Positions 1 to 7,500 of a stretch of DNA of 36,068 bases are shown here, piece by piece (within the stretch, counting starts at the first letter, position 1; every line of letters begins with the position of its first letter). The stretch is from Prevotella sp. OH937_COT-195 (GTDB lineage: Bacteria > Bacteroidota > Bacteroidia > Bacteroidales > Bacteroidaceae): assembly GCF_003932845.1 (NCBI RefSeq), contig NZ_RQZH01000025.1:1-36068 (forward strand), in the 5' to 3' direction. The position numbers were made by a program, and so were the translations under genes. Under the pieces are notes generated by a model. It did no database searches and was not told the DNA's origin. It saw only the letters and a program-made list of their open reading frames with translations.

Positions 1-155
1 GCGGCGACAGGAAGAGTTCCAAGACGTGCAACCCAAAAAGTATCTACCACATTGTATATTGCCATAATCAGCATTGCGATGACAATAGGTATCCCCAACT
101 TTGTCAGGGCTTTCATCATACTTCCTTCTTGCAAAATATTCACAGCGTTGTTCAT
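1..155 (-). CDS. MATE family efflux transporter, N-terminal part
   Basis: Only the first 51 codons are in the window; the rest lies to the left. The reading starts MNNAVNILQEGSMMKALTKL and continues into a hydrophobic helix with the pattern GIPIVIAMLIMAIYNVVDTF. This matches the first transmembrane helix of MATE exporters, which pump drugs and metabolites out using sodium or proton gradients. The start ATG is at 155. It lies 97 bases downstream of the AraC regulator on the same strand, and a TACCTTTG -7 box lies between them, so it probably has its own promoter and may be the regulator's target. The family call rests on a short N-terminus only. Confidence 0.7.
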   Translation of the reverse strand, partial: MNNAVNILQEGSMMKALTKLGIPIVIAMLIMAIYNVVDTFWVARLGTLPVA

Positions 156-195
156 CCTTGTAATCCGTATCTTTTTAAGTAAATAAAGTTCGCTG

Positions 196-226
196 CAAAG
201 GTACGGTGGGATACAGGTTGTCACAA
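196..226 (-). promoter_or_regulatory. Bacteroidetes-type promoter for the MATE gene
   Basis: On the minus strand a TACCTTTG -7 box lies at 203-196. A TTGTG-like -33 region lies near 222-226 at about the usual 19-base spacing. It is placed about 40 bases before the MATE start codon. Confidence 0.5.
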
Positions 227-251
227 TAGACGGACAACGGTAATAATAGCA

Positions 252-1100
252 CTATTCGTGGTAAGTTTTCCTGAAAAGCGCGGGAGAGACGCCTGCGACT
301 TTGGTAAACAGTCGTGTGAAGTAGGAGTAATCGCCAAAGCCCAAACTATGCGCAATTTCTTTGACAGTGTCTGTAGTATAGACCAACTGCCGCTTTGCCT
401 GTAAAACAATCTCGTCTTGGATATGACGACTCACGCTTGTACCCAGAACGGCATTTACCGCTTCATTCAGATAGGCAACAGTGATATTCAAACATCCGGC
501 ATAGAATGACGGAGAACGATTAGTTCGAATATTGCTTTCCAGTAATTCTCGAAATTCCCATACAATTTCCTTGTGTCTGGTCACTGTCCCCTGCAATTCG
601 AATTGAACTATCGTTGCATTCGCAACATTCTCCACGACCAATCCCACAATGACGGTGGTCAGTCGCTGAACGATTGCTTTGGCAGATGGATTTTCCATGC
701 AACCCAATTTGCGGTCGAGAAGCGACAGTAATTGTTTTAGTTCTGATACATCTGATAATTGTATTTGGGGACAACCGTACCTCTCAAGCGTTCGTTTTTC
801 TTCCTTATCCACCAATACCGAGTCGATAATCAAGAATTTTGCAGAAAGGTTGGAAGCATCAATGATGCGATGCACCTGTCCAGGACGGACAATAGCCAGA
901 CTTCCTTTCCCGAAAGCGTACTCCTCGAAATCAATATTCAGGCGACATCGCCCATCCTCTATTAACCCGAAGAAATAATAATCATCGGTATGAGAAAAGG
1001 CGTATCTTTCCAAAGATGCCGATGTTTGGGAGACGACCGTCTTCAGATATACCCCGAAATCTGAGAGCTGTGAACTTCTATGTATTGGCAAATGGGACAT
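252..1100 (-). CDS. AraC family transcriptional regulator
   Basis: A 282-residue protein with the AraC/XylS layout. The N-terminal half is a cupin-like sensing domain, including a segment reading FGKGSLAIVRPGQVHRI that is typical of an AraC ligand-binding barrel. The last 100 residues form two helix-turn-helix motifs; the second contains VKEIAHSLGFGDYSYFTRLF followed by GVSPALFRK, the family signature. It is followed on the same strand by a MATE exporter, so control of that exporter is the natural inference. The inducer cannot be read from the sequence. The ATG at 1100 is the only good start before the barrel. Confidence 0.9.
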   Translation of the reverse strand: MSHLPIHRSSQLSDFGVYLKTVVSQTSASLERYAFSHTDDYYFFGLIEDGRCRLNIDFEEYAFGKGSLAIVRPGQVHRIIDASNLSAKFLIIDSVLVDKEEKRTLERYGCPQIQLSDVSELKQLLSLLDRKLGCMENPSAKAIVQRLTTVIVGLVVENVANATIVQFELQGTVTRHKEIVWEFRELLESNIRTNRSPSFYAGCLNITVAYLNEAVNAVLGTSVSRHIQDEIVLQAKRQLVYTTDTVKEIAHSLGFGDYSYFTRLFTKVAGVSPALFRKTYHE

Positions 1101-1114
1101 TTCTTTGAGTTATT

Positions 1115-1762
1115 TCATGGATTTATTCGACAATCTTCTTTATCCGATATTCTATTAATAGTAACCTTTTCTTTTGGCTTTTCAGACTTTCCCCATTTTA
1201 CGAGAATAACAAAAAAAGCGATTGTGACAATAAAGAATATAGGAAACATCCAGTTTCCTGATAAAGAGAATGTGGAAATACTGAGAATTTGATAACCAGA
1301 AAAACACATCAAGATAACCCATACAATGGTAATAAAGAGGCTTACAATCTGGTTGATCCTTGAAACAGAAAATCTATACGATAATGTCAATTCATACCAT
1401 TTGTTATTATTCTCTATATGTCTTTTCATCAAATCTCCTGTGAATTCATCTTCTAAAGAATCTATAATCACCTCCCAATTGGTTTGCCAATGCTTGCTGG
1501 TCCTATTTACGAGATACCAACTGAGAGAAAAGATAAAGCCAATACATGTTATAACGAAAGCGTAGTTTTCTCTATTGGTAAACTCTTTGCTTTCGGAAGA
1601 TACAACTGCAATATACGCTCCAAAGGAAAAGGCTATAAATGCCCAAAAATAAGTAGTTCGTTTCCAATAAAGTTCAATTTCAAACTTCCTAATCTCGTGA
1701 GCTTTTTCAAAAGCAAGTCTTCTTTTCTCTTTTTCGATATCTCTTGATTCAGGCTGACACAT
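1115..1762 (-). CDS. Four-helix inner-membrane protein, RipA-like
   Basis: A 215-residue protein with a charged cytoplasmic N-terminus (about residues 1-35). Two transmembrane helices follow (about 38-57 and 70-88), then a soluble loop of about 45 residues containing HWQTNWEVIIDSLEDEFTG, then two more helices (about 134-157 and 167-186) and a basic tail. The KFEIELYWKRTTYFWAFIAF segment before helix 1 resembles the RipA family of octameric membrane proteins as I recall it. That assignment is from pattern memory and is moderate. It stops 14 bases before the AraC start, on the same strand. No enzymatic motif is visible. Confidence 0.6.
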   Translation of the reverse strand: MCQPESRDIEKEKRRLAFEKAHEIRKFEIELYWKRTTYFWAFIAFSFGAYIAVVSSESKEFTNRENYAFVITCIGFIFSLSWYLVNRTSKHWQTNWEVIIDSLEDEFTGDLMKRHIENNNKWYELTLSYRFSVSRINQIVSLFITIVWVILMCFSGYQILSISTFSLSGNWMFPIFFIVTIAFFVILVKWGKSEKPKEKVTINRISDKEDCRINP

Positions 1763-2102
1763 ATACTTTAATCTTATTGGTAATTGACATATTAAAAATA
1801 TTTTTATTTCAGCAGGGCGGTTGGCGACAAAGGCGGTCGCTCTGCAATGAAAATGAGTTTACGGATTTTCCTCGCTTTCGCCATTGTCCGGCTTCGTGCT
1901 TTTTGGGGCTTTGAGGCTACGGATTTCCATTCGAGGATATATCGTTGAGGTATCATGATATGTCTGTTTCTATTTTATCATTTACATGACTTTCCATTTT
2001 TCGTCCAATGTGCCATGCTTCTTTGCCGAAAGTGAAAGATATTGGGGATATACAGTCCGCTTGGCAAGGACAGAAGGCAAACCCTTTGTCTGGTCTGCTT
2101 TT
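1763..2102. other. Intergenic stretch, possible 50-codon ORF
   Basis: This stretch of about 340 bases has no convincing gene. The minus strand has one open frame from an ATG at 1956 to a TAA at 1804. It encodes 50 residues, very basic, beginning MIPQRYILEWKSVASKPQKA and containing SRTMAKARKIRKLIF. It lacks a clear promoter and I recognise no family. A short inverted repeat (GCGAC, 7 bases, GTCGC) lies at about 1825-1841. The base composition is richer in G and C than the flanking accessory genes, so it may be a relic of another mobile element. Confidence 0.25.
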
Positions 2103-3101
2103 TTATTTGTTCGATTCTGTCCCAACAGGCAGGATACAGGATTCTATATTTCTCCTCAATGAATATGGCATCTTTTCCCCATAACCGACACGTATGAGGA
2201 CGGTAGGATATTCATTCGAAATACCCAGTTTCTTTGCCATTTCCAAAGACAATTCGCTCACTTCATTAGGTTGATTCAGGTAGGCATGCGAAATTCCCAT
2301 TTCTGTAGTCTTCAACAAAACACGCTCCAATGTCCTGCCCAAGTTTATCCACTGCTCAACCGTATTCTTTGAAGTGGTAAATAGAATAAAATGAGAAGAA
2401 GATTCTATCCTTTTCTTGTCATTTTTGTTTTGGGAATTCCCGTTGATTGCTCCTGCAATAATCGGCTTGGCAATAAAACGAGGAATGTTAGGGGCTCCGA
2501 ATACGGCATAGCTCAAACCGTCTTTCGTTTCATTCTGATGCTTTTTGTTGTAGCGCATCCATTGCCGTAATTCCTCCTTGAATTTCTTATCGTTCATTTG
2601 TATGCTGTTACCCCTATAAACCATTTCGGAGACAGCCTGATATTCAGGTGTACCGTTCTTGACGAAGTGCACTCCTATACAAGTTTCTGTACCGACACTC
2701 TTTAATAAGGCTATACTGTCATCAGGTACGATTTTGCCATTATAGACGCTTCGATTTGTTTGCCTTATGGGGATTTGGGGATATAAGGATGATGCCATGT
2801 TCAGGCTGTCTTGCGAAAGCATGATTTTTATAACTCCATTATCTGTGATTGTCACATCAGCCCTATATCCTTTATGACTTGCGGCGATACAGAGATTTTC
2901 GGTTGCACAACCAAGACTGACAAACAATTCCCGATTGTCAGGGTCAACGACCGGCAGCGATTTTGTGGAATCGGGATAAATGTCTATCTCCGAATCATAT
3001 ATCTTAAATAACCACGGTTGGGTGTTATGCCCGGATGGGGCTTTTATTGCATTTTCAATCATAAATAGATAATCTGCATTTTGTGCTGATACGTTACTCA
3101 T
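2103..3101 (-). CDS. Acg-type nitroreductase-like FMN oxidoreductase
   Basis: A 332-residue protein of the Acg branch of the nitroreductase fold. These proteins carry two fused half-sites and bind FMN. The N-terminus contains IENAIKAPSGHNTQPWLFKI, the nitroreductase substrate/FMN motif (SGHNTQPW). It is followed by VVDPDNRELFVSLGCATENL and, later, WINLGRTLERVLLKTTEMGI and the C-terminal PTVLIRVGYGEK motif. Substrates are unknown for this branch. It lies downstream of an HxlR regulator and a broken TetR gene on the same strand. The tandem operator at 3327-3373 is the nearest clear promoter, so it may now be driven from there. Confidence 0.85.
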   Translation of the reverse strand: MSNVSAQNADYLFMIENAIKAPSGHNTQPWLFKIYDSEIDIYPDSTKSLPVVDPDNRELFVSLGCATENLCIAASHKGYRADVTITDNGVIKIMLSQDSLNMASSLYPQIPIRQTNRSVYNGKIVPDDSIALLKSVGTETCIGVHFVKNGTPEYQAVSEMVYRGNSIQMNDKKFKEELRQWMRYNKKHQNETKDGLSYAVFGAPNIPRFIAKPIIAGAINGNSQNKNDKKRIESSSHFILFTTSKNTVEQWINLGRTLERVLLKTTEMGISHAYLNQPNEVSELSLEMAKKLGISNEYPTVLIRVGYGEKMPYSLRRNIESCILPVGTESNK

Positions 3102-3106
3102 CGTTA

Positions 3107-3311
3107 CTATGAATATGATATTTCTTTCTGAGTGTTCATATTGTTGCTTTTGTCATCTTTACACTTGGCCATAACTCCGAAATATCTGTATATGAGCATT
3201 TTTGCCCCCCTTGAGTTATTCATTCACGCCTGTTTTCTCGAAACCATCGTTTTCGATAATCCTCCCGACGGCTTCAAGTATCCTCTTTTCTGTAAGTTCT
3301 CTGTCTTTCAT
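3107..3311 (-). pseudogene. TetR family regulator relic, frameshifted and truncated
   Basis: From the ATG at 3311 the minus strand reads MKDRELTEKRILEAVGRIIE then NDGFEKTGVNE and stops at 3216. This is the first two helices of a TetR DNA-binding domain. A second frame, from 3199, resumes with MLIYRYFG, the TetR recognition-helix signature, then loses similarity and ends at 3107. A frameshift plus a small deletion, near a run of six G, separates the two parts. The whole ligand-binding domain is missing; intact TetR proteins are about 190 residues. The gene is dead as a repressor, but its operator-promoter is preserved. Confidence 0.75.
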
Positions 3312-3326
3312 TCACTTTTGAATAAT

Positions 3327-3373
3327 ATGTTACCGATAAGTAACAGCAAAGGTATGTTACTTGTCGGTAACAT
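3327..3373 (-). promoter_or_regulatory. Tandem palindromic operator around a -7 box
   Basis: Two 19-base arms, ATGTTACCGATAAGTAACA (3327-3345) and TGTTACTTGTCGGTAACAT (3355-3373), are inverted copies of one another with one mismatch. Each arm is itself a palindrome (GTTAC, 6 bases, GTAAC). The 9 bases between them hold TACCTTTG on the minus strand (3354-3347). The outer arm fills the spacer up to a -33-like CTTG at 3378-3375. The predicted start site is about 30 bases before the TetR relic's ATG. It is best read as the autoregulatory operator of that TetR gene; binding by the adjacent HxlR protein is the alternative. Confidence 0.75.
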
Positions 3374-3446
3374 GCAAGAAAGACATGAAAAATCACGCCT
3401 TTTTACAGAGGATTTAACATTTAATCAAAACGGTGAAAGAACAGAA

Positions 3447-3761
3447 TCAAAGATTCTCCATACCAAACTTGGCTATTTCATCAATAATCGGCAACACTTT
3501 TTCTCCTAATGGTGTCAATGAGTACTCCACTCTGGGAGGGACTTCGGGATATTGTTTCTTCTTAATCAATCCCTTGCCACAAAGGAATTTTAATTCATTG
3601 ATAAGCATTTTCTCGCTGATGCCAGGAATGGCACGTTTGAGTTCTCCGTAACGGATTATCCTGTGGTTGATTTGAAAGATGATGAGCAGTGTCCATTTTC
3701 CGGCGAAAATTTGCATCGACTTTCGTACGGGACAATCATTGTCTGAAATTTTTCTCTCCAT
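3447..3761 (-). CDS. HxlR family winged-helix regulator
   Basis: A 104-residue protein with the full HxlR pattern. It has the conserved N-terminal cysteine (C10 in NDCPVRKSMQIFAGKWTLLI), a winged helix with RYGELKRAIPGISEKMLINE, a wing with VEYSLTPLGEKVLPII and a short dimer helix. HxlR proteins often sense reactive electrophiles or oxidants through that cysteine and control nearby oxidoreductases, which fits the downstream nitroreductase. The ATG at 3761 is the natural start. No clear TAnnTTTG box was found upstream of it. Confidence 0.9.
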   Translation of the reverse strand: MERKISDNDCPVRKSMQIFAGKWTLLIIFQINHRIIRYGELKRAIPGISEKMLINELKFLCGKGLIKKKQYPEVPPRVEYSLTPLGEKVLPIIDEIAKFGMENL

Positions 3762-3818
3762 GACAAACTTTTTTATTCTTGATAATCAATAAATCTAACA
3801 ATATAATATGTACCATAC

Positions 3819-4949
3819 CAATAGTGTCCCAAATAATTTCCCCAAAAAGTGAAAGAAGTTGTTTTCACTAAGAAAAAAAAGTCTTATCTTAGTATTCTCT
3901 CAAAACCAAACCTTCCTTAATGGCAAAGATAACATTTTTCGCTCAAGTAATCCAACAATTACCGAAAAATTTAATCAAATATCTGATTAAAAAGCATGGA
4001 ACGGACAAACATGCCAAGGGTTTTAACACATGGAGTCACCTTGTGAGCATGATATTCTGTCAGTTCGCAGACTGCGTATCACTGCGTGAGATAAGTAACG
4101 GTCTACATTCCGCCAATGGCAGCCAGAATCATTTGGGTATCCACCGCGCTACCTTCAAGTCAAACATCGCTTATCAGAAAGAAAAACACTCATGCGCGTT
4201 CTTTCAAGACTGCTATTACGCGCTGACGAATTATTTCGGACGGCAGTTTCAATTCTCCGGACGTAAGTTCAGGTTCAAGAATGCCGTTTATGTACTTGAT
4301 TCCACAATTACCACTCTCTGTGCCGAGGGGTACGATTGGGCGCACCACACTCATTCAAAGGGGAGGGCGTGAAACTGCACACGTTACTTAATTTCAAAAC
4401 GCTGTTTCCTTAATATGTGCATATTACGGACGGAAAGGTGGCAGATAATACTGCCGTAAGGCATGTAGAGGTAAAGCCCGGAAGCATCGTCGTGAGCGAT
4501 CGTGGTTACTTTGACACGCGTCTTATGAATTTTTGGGACTGCATCAAGGTGTTTTTTGTGGTCAGAGTCAAGGACAACCTGATTTATAAGCGCATTAAAG
4601 AACGGGAATTGCCTGACAACGCTAACCCGGAAGTACTCATTGATGAGATAGTGAGACTCAAAGGAAACGAAACAACCGAACAATGCCCAAAAAACATACG
4701 GAGAATTGCCGTGCTAAAACGGCAGGCTGCATACAAATGGCATTTTTCGAATCTTGTTTCCTCGCCAAGACTCCATTTACAAAAATCGACCTGCACCAAT
4801 GGATTAACAAGCCGTTCACGCCACCATCTGAGAACGAATTTGAGACATAAAAGGGTATGTGATATTTACCGTTGGAACAAAATACGTCAAATCAAATTAT
4901 TTGATGCAACTTTCTATGCGTTTTCACAAAATTATTTAGGACACTATTG
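3819..4949 (+). mobile_element. Decayed IS4-family insertion sequence
   Basis: Terminal inverted repeats CAATAGTGTCCCAAATAATT (3819-3838) and AATTATTTAGGACACTATTG (4930-4949) match in 19 of 20 positions. They enclose a broken DUF4372/IS4-type transposase. At about 1.13 kb it is shorter than an intact relative should be, because of an internal deletion. No target duplication is evident at the borders. Confidence 0.8.
3920..4850 (+). pseudogene. IS4-family transposase, broken
   Basis: The first 150 codons encode the N-terminal DUF4372 region (KITFFAQVIQQLPKNLIKYL) and the first catalytic aspartate motif (YVLDSTITTLC). The frame is then lost near 4360. The next frame carries VKLHTLLNFKTLFP, a stop, and YVHITDGKVADNTAVRHVEV with the second catalytic motif IVVSDRGYFD. 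It breaks off after RRIAV near 4715. A C-terminal scrap in a third frame (KIDLHQWINKPFTPPSENEF) ends at 4850. The region with the YREK-type catalytic glutamate is deleted, so it cannot transpose by itself. Confidence 0.85.
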
Positions 4950-5230
4950 TTTTTTGCCATAAAATAATAAAAGCTATAAAGGTAATGAAATACAAACTGT
5001 TACAAAGATTTCAGATTCCTTTTTGACTATTACTACCAATTCTGCGTTACGCACATAAAGCTGCAAATGTTGAACAACGTGGCCACAAGGATAAGGTCAG
5101 TGTATCAAGAATTATCTGAAATATTCAAAATGGAAAATAAAGAGACAGATTCCTTGTGGATATACCTGCAATTAACTAACTTTGCAGAAAGACGGGAAAG
5201 AAATATTCGGCATTGAGAAAATACAAGTTG

Positions 5231-5437
5231 CATAGAAATATAGCATACTTCACTTACATGACCTTCTCCATAAAAGATTCATATACGCCACAAATTGGAT
5301 AGAAAGGCTCAACAAGGAAGTACAAAAGAATCATAAATATTAGAACATCAATGTCATTGGCACGAGTTGTAGTATTTCTATTAGGAGCCGTGGTAATGGA
5401 GGAAACTCATCAATTAAACTGCCGGAAAGAAAAATGA
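5231..5437 (+). pseudogene. IS256-like (mutator) transposase C-terminal relic
   Basis: Three short frames together resemble the end of a mutator-type transposase. AYFTYMTFSIK lies near 5240-5275. IYATNWIERLNKEVQKNHKY lies at 5281-5340, matching the family's YTTNxIERLN motif, and stops at 5341. MSLARVVVFLLGAVVMEETH runs from 5351 to 5437. The upstream bases 4950-5230 may be more of the same relic but have no readable similarity. Family assignment rests on the TNWIERLN motif. Confidence 0.55.
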
Positions 5438-5493
5438 AAAAGAGATACAGAAGAAAGACTTACACACTTTTTAGGATAGTACCCAATAATTTG

Positions 5494-5501
5494 TAATTTT
5501 G
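5494..5501 (+). promoter_or_regulatory. -7 box of the acetyltransferase gene
   Basis: TAATTTTG ends only 5 bases before the ATG at 5507. The predicted transcription start would fall at or next to the start codon. No good -33 TTTG is visible at the usual distance. Confidence 0.4.
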
Positions 5502-5506
5502 CAGCG

Positions 5507-6007
5507 ATGGAACATGTAAGACATATATGTAAAGCCTCAACAAATGATCTGCCGCGAATAATGGAATTGATAGAGTGCGGCAGACAGAAGATGCGTGCCA
5601 TGGGAAACGTTGAACAATGGACCAACGGTTACCCTCGACAGGATGTGGTGATGCACGACATTGAAAACGGAGATAGTTATCTCGTAATCGAAGACGGCGT
5701 TGCAATTGCCACCTTTGCTTTTGTTGAAGGACCGGATATTACCTATCGCAAGATATTCGGTGGTAAGTGGATAGACGATACCACCCCGTACCATGTCATT
5801 CACCGCGCAGCCAGTGCACCTGACGTACACGGCGTAATGAAAGAAATTCTCGACTGGTGTTCGCAGCATACCGCCAACATACGAATAGACACACACCGTG
5901 AGAACACCATCATGCAATCCGTACTCTCTAAGTATGGCTTCCGTTATTGCGGTATAATATATCTTCTCGACGGGGACGAGCGGCTTGCATATCAACGTGT
6001 GTTTTGA
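5507..6007 (+). CDS. GNAT family N-acetyltransferase
   Basis: A 166-residue single-domain protein. It begins with the usual GNAT strand and helix (ICKASTNDLPRIMELIECGR), has a central pair of strands (SYLVIEDGVAIATFAFVEGP), a helix after VIHRAASAPDVHGVMKEILD at the acetyl-CoA site, and the late GNAT motif NTIMQSVLSKYGFRYCGIIY. The substrate is unknown. The classic RxxGxG/A loop is replaced by APDVHGVM, common in this Bacteroidales subfamily as I recall it. The gene stands alone between IS relics and a long noncoding stretch. The ATG at 5507 is needed to include the first strand. Confidence 0.85.
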   Translation: MEHVRHICKASTNDLPRIMELIECGRQKMRAMGNVEQWTNGYPRQDVVMHDIENGDSYLVIEDGVAIATFAFVEGPDITYRKIFGGKWIDDTTPYHVIHRAASAPDVHGVMKEILDWCSQHTANIRIDTHRENTIMQSVLSKYGFRYCGIIYLLDGDERLAYQRVF

Positions 6008-6359
6008 CGTTCGGATATGCTGCAAAGGCAATGACTACAATTATCGAGAGCCTTATTTGTAATATGCAATGCAAGTAAGCATCTTCTTGTTGTCGGATTA
6101 AGATCTCTGCAAAAGTTATTACTTATGCGGAGGTTTGTAAAAAGAATTCTGCATGGTATCCTCTGTATATGTTTTTATTGACATACATTGTGTTACTCGT
6201 TGCTAACGAAAATGTTGGTGACTCGATATAAACTGCTCGGCAATTTAGGCGAAATTGATGAGTAAAACAGCCGAAATTGGTCGCTAATTTCGGCGATATT
6301 GCAGTACGATTAAGTACAAATGAGATATCGGTTCAGGGTGAGAAATTGCTTGAAATACT

Positions 6360-6399
6360 CGATATGTCTGCAAAAGTAACTGATTTTGCAGACATATCG
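6360..6399. repeat. 16-bp perfect hairpin
   Basis: CGATATGTCTGCAAAA (6360-6375) and its exact complement (6384-6399) flank an 8-base loop. It lies 350 bases past the acetyltransferase and has no U-tract after it on either strand, so a terminator role is doubtful. Confidence 0.6.
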
Positions 6400-6428
6400 G
6401 ATTGTGTAGGACGGATTATAATAATAAA

Positions 6429-6462
6429 CTAATCACGGCAAGGAAATACTTGCCGTGATTAG
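6429..6462 (-). terminator. Hairpin terminator of the secreted-protein operon
   Basis: A perfect 14-bp stem, CTAATCACGGCAAG/CTTGCCGTGATTAG, with a 6-base loop. It lies 77 bases after the stop of the last gene of the minus-strand operon. The minus-strand sequence after the stem is T-rich (TTTATTATTATAA). Confidence 0.65.
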
Positions 6463-6538
6463 TTAAGTTATTATTTGTAAGTGGGTATTACCCAATTAAT
6501 CTTATATATAAACGTATTGGTACGGATTGACTTTTTTA

Positions 6539-7435
6539 TTAATCATCGCTTGGAGCGTTTTTGAAGTGTTCAAGTTTAATTTCAGTGGTGGGACCGCCGT
6601 CGAATCCGCATAAAATAAGTACATAATCTGCATAGGCTTTGGCGCAATATACATCTATTTCCTGACTTCCTTTGTAAAAGTAGTCTGGAGTGGGAGCTAA
6701 CTGATTTATGAGATTCTTGAACATTGCATCGACAGAACCAAGTTTGTTAAGCCAAAAATCCACATATGATTTCCTCTGTGCGCATATAAAATATTGATCA
6801 TTGTTTGTTGCGGTGACTTTTACTTTTACTTTCTTATTATTAATATCCGGAGTGATGGATTCCACATTTAAAACATTATTTGACGGTATGGGCATTGGAG
6901 TTTTATACTTCTTAATATAATATGGTGTTGTCATTTCTCCTTGTTCGTTTAATCCGTAGCAATATGCGTAGTAAACATTATCCCATAAAATATATCCGTA
7001 TTCTTCTCTACCGTTAAATTGATATACACCTTTCTTTACCTGTAAGGGAAGAATTTCGAGCCAATCTTTTTGACTGTTTTCTGCCAAGAATTGCCACCAT
7101 GCTTTATCCATATCATATATAGATCCGTATTTATCCCATGCTTTGTCATAGGCCTCTTGGTATAACAAACTTGTATAAAAAGTCGAATTTTTGTCCTTTG
7201 GAGTGATAGTTAATTTGATTGAAGAGGAAGTAATTTCGTCTGCCTCGATGGTGAAATCATCGCCAGTGTTGATTGGTGGCATTTCAAAAAATGAAATACT
7301 GTCAACTTCTGAAGCATCAACTGTCACTACTTGTCCGTCGTTTTTATGAACCAAAATGTTATAATCGTTTTTAGTCTGTGCTCCCAACGATGTTACCATG
7401 ATGATGGCAAGGAGCAATAAATTATATTTTTTCAT
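6539..7435 (-). CDS. Secreted protein with two tandem domains, paralogue A
   Basis: 298 residues with a signal peptide (MKKYNLLLLAIIMVTSLGAQ). Next comes a short module, YNILVHKNDGQVVTVDASEV then DSISF. This H-x-N-D-G ... VDSISF pattern is seen at the N-termini of many Bacteroidetes surface proteins. Two similar beta-rich segments follow (about residues 55-180 and 188-290), with KYGSIYDMDKAWWQFLAE in the first and KLGSVDAMFKNLINQL in the second. It is the last gene of a three-gene operon and a paralogue of the upstream gene. No enzymatic motif is visible; an adhesin or extracellular structural role is only a guess. Confidence 0.75.
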   Translation of the reverse strand: MKKYNLLLLAIIMVTSLGAQTKNDYNILVHKNDGQVVTVDASEVDSISFFEMPPINTGDDFTIEADEITSSSIKLTITPKDKNSTFYTSLLYQEAYDKAWDKYGSIYDMDKAWWQFLAENSQKDWLEILPLQVKKGVYQFNGREEYGYILWDNVYYAYCYGLNEQGEMTTPYYIKKYKTPMPIPSNNVLNVESITPDINNKKVKVKVTATNNDQYFICAQRKSYVDFWLNKLGSVDAMFKNLINQLAPTPDYFYKGSQEIDVYCAKAYADYVLILCGFDGGPTTEIKLEHFKNAPSDD

Positions 7436-7500
7436 GAGTATTTTTTATTTAATGTAATGATTTCCATTTGTATAATGAATAAGAAATGCAATTCGTGAAA

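Larger units (their letters stand above)
6008..6538. other. Noncoding stretch rich in inverted repeats
   Basis: No gene is visible in these 530 bases. It holds a 17-base imperfect palindrome CAATTTAGGCGAAATTG (6241-6257), a 9-bp hairpin GCCGAAATT/AATTTCGGC (6270-6294), a 16-bp hairpin (6360-6399) and a 14-bp hairpin (6429-6462). The first two resemble sequences near 16471-16532 and 27642-27658. Confidence 0.6.

Noticed and set aside
3132..3509. Open frame of 125 codons on the plus strand
   Set aside because: It is the antisense of the TetR relic and its operator; the minus-strand similarity to TetR is clear and the plus-strand product looks random.
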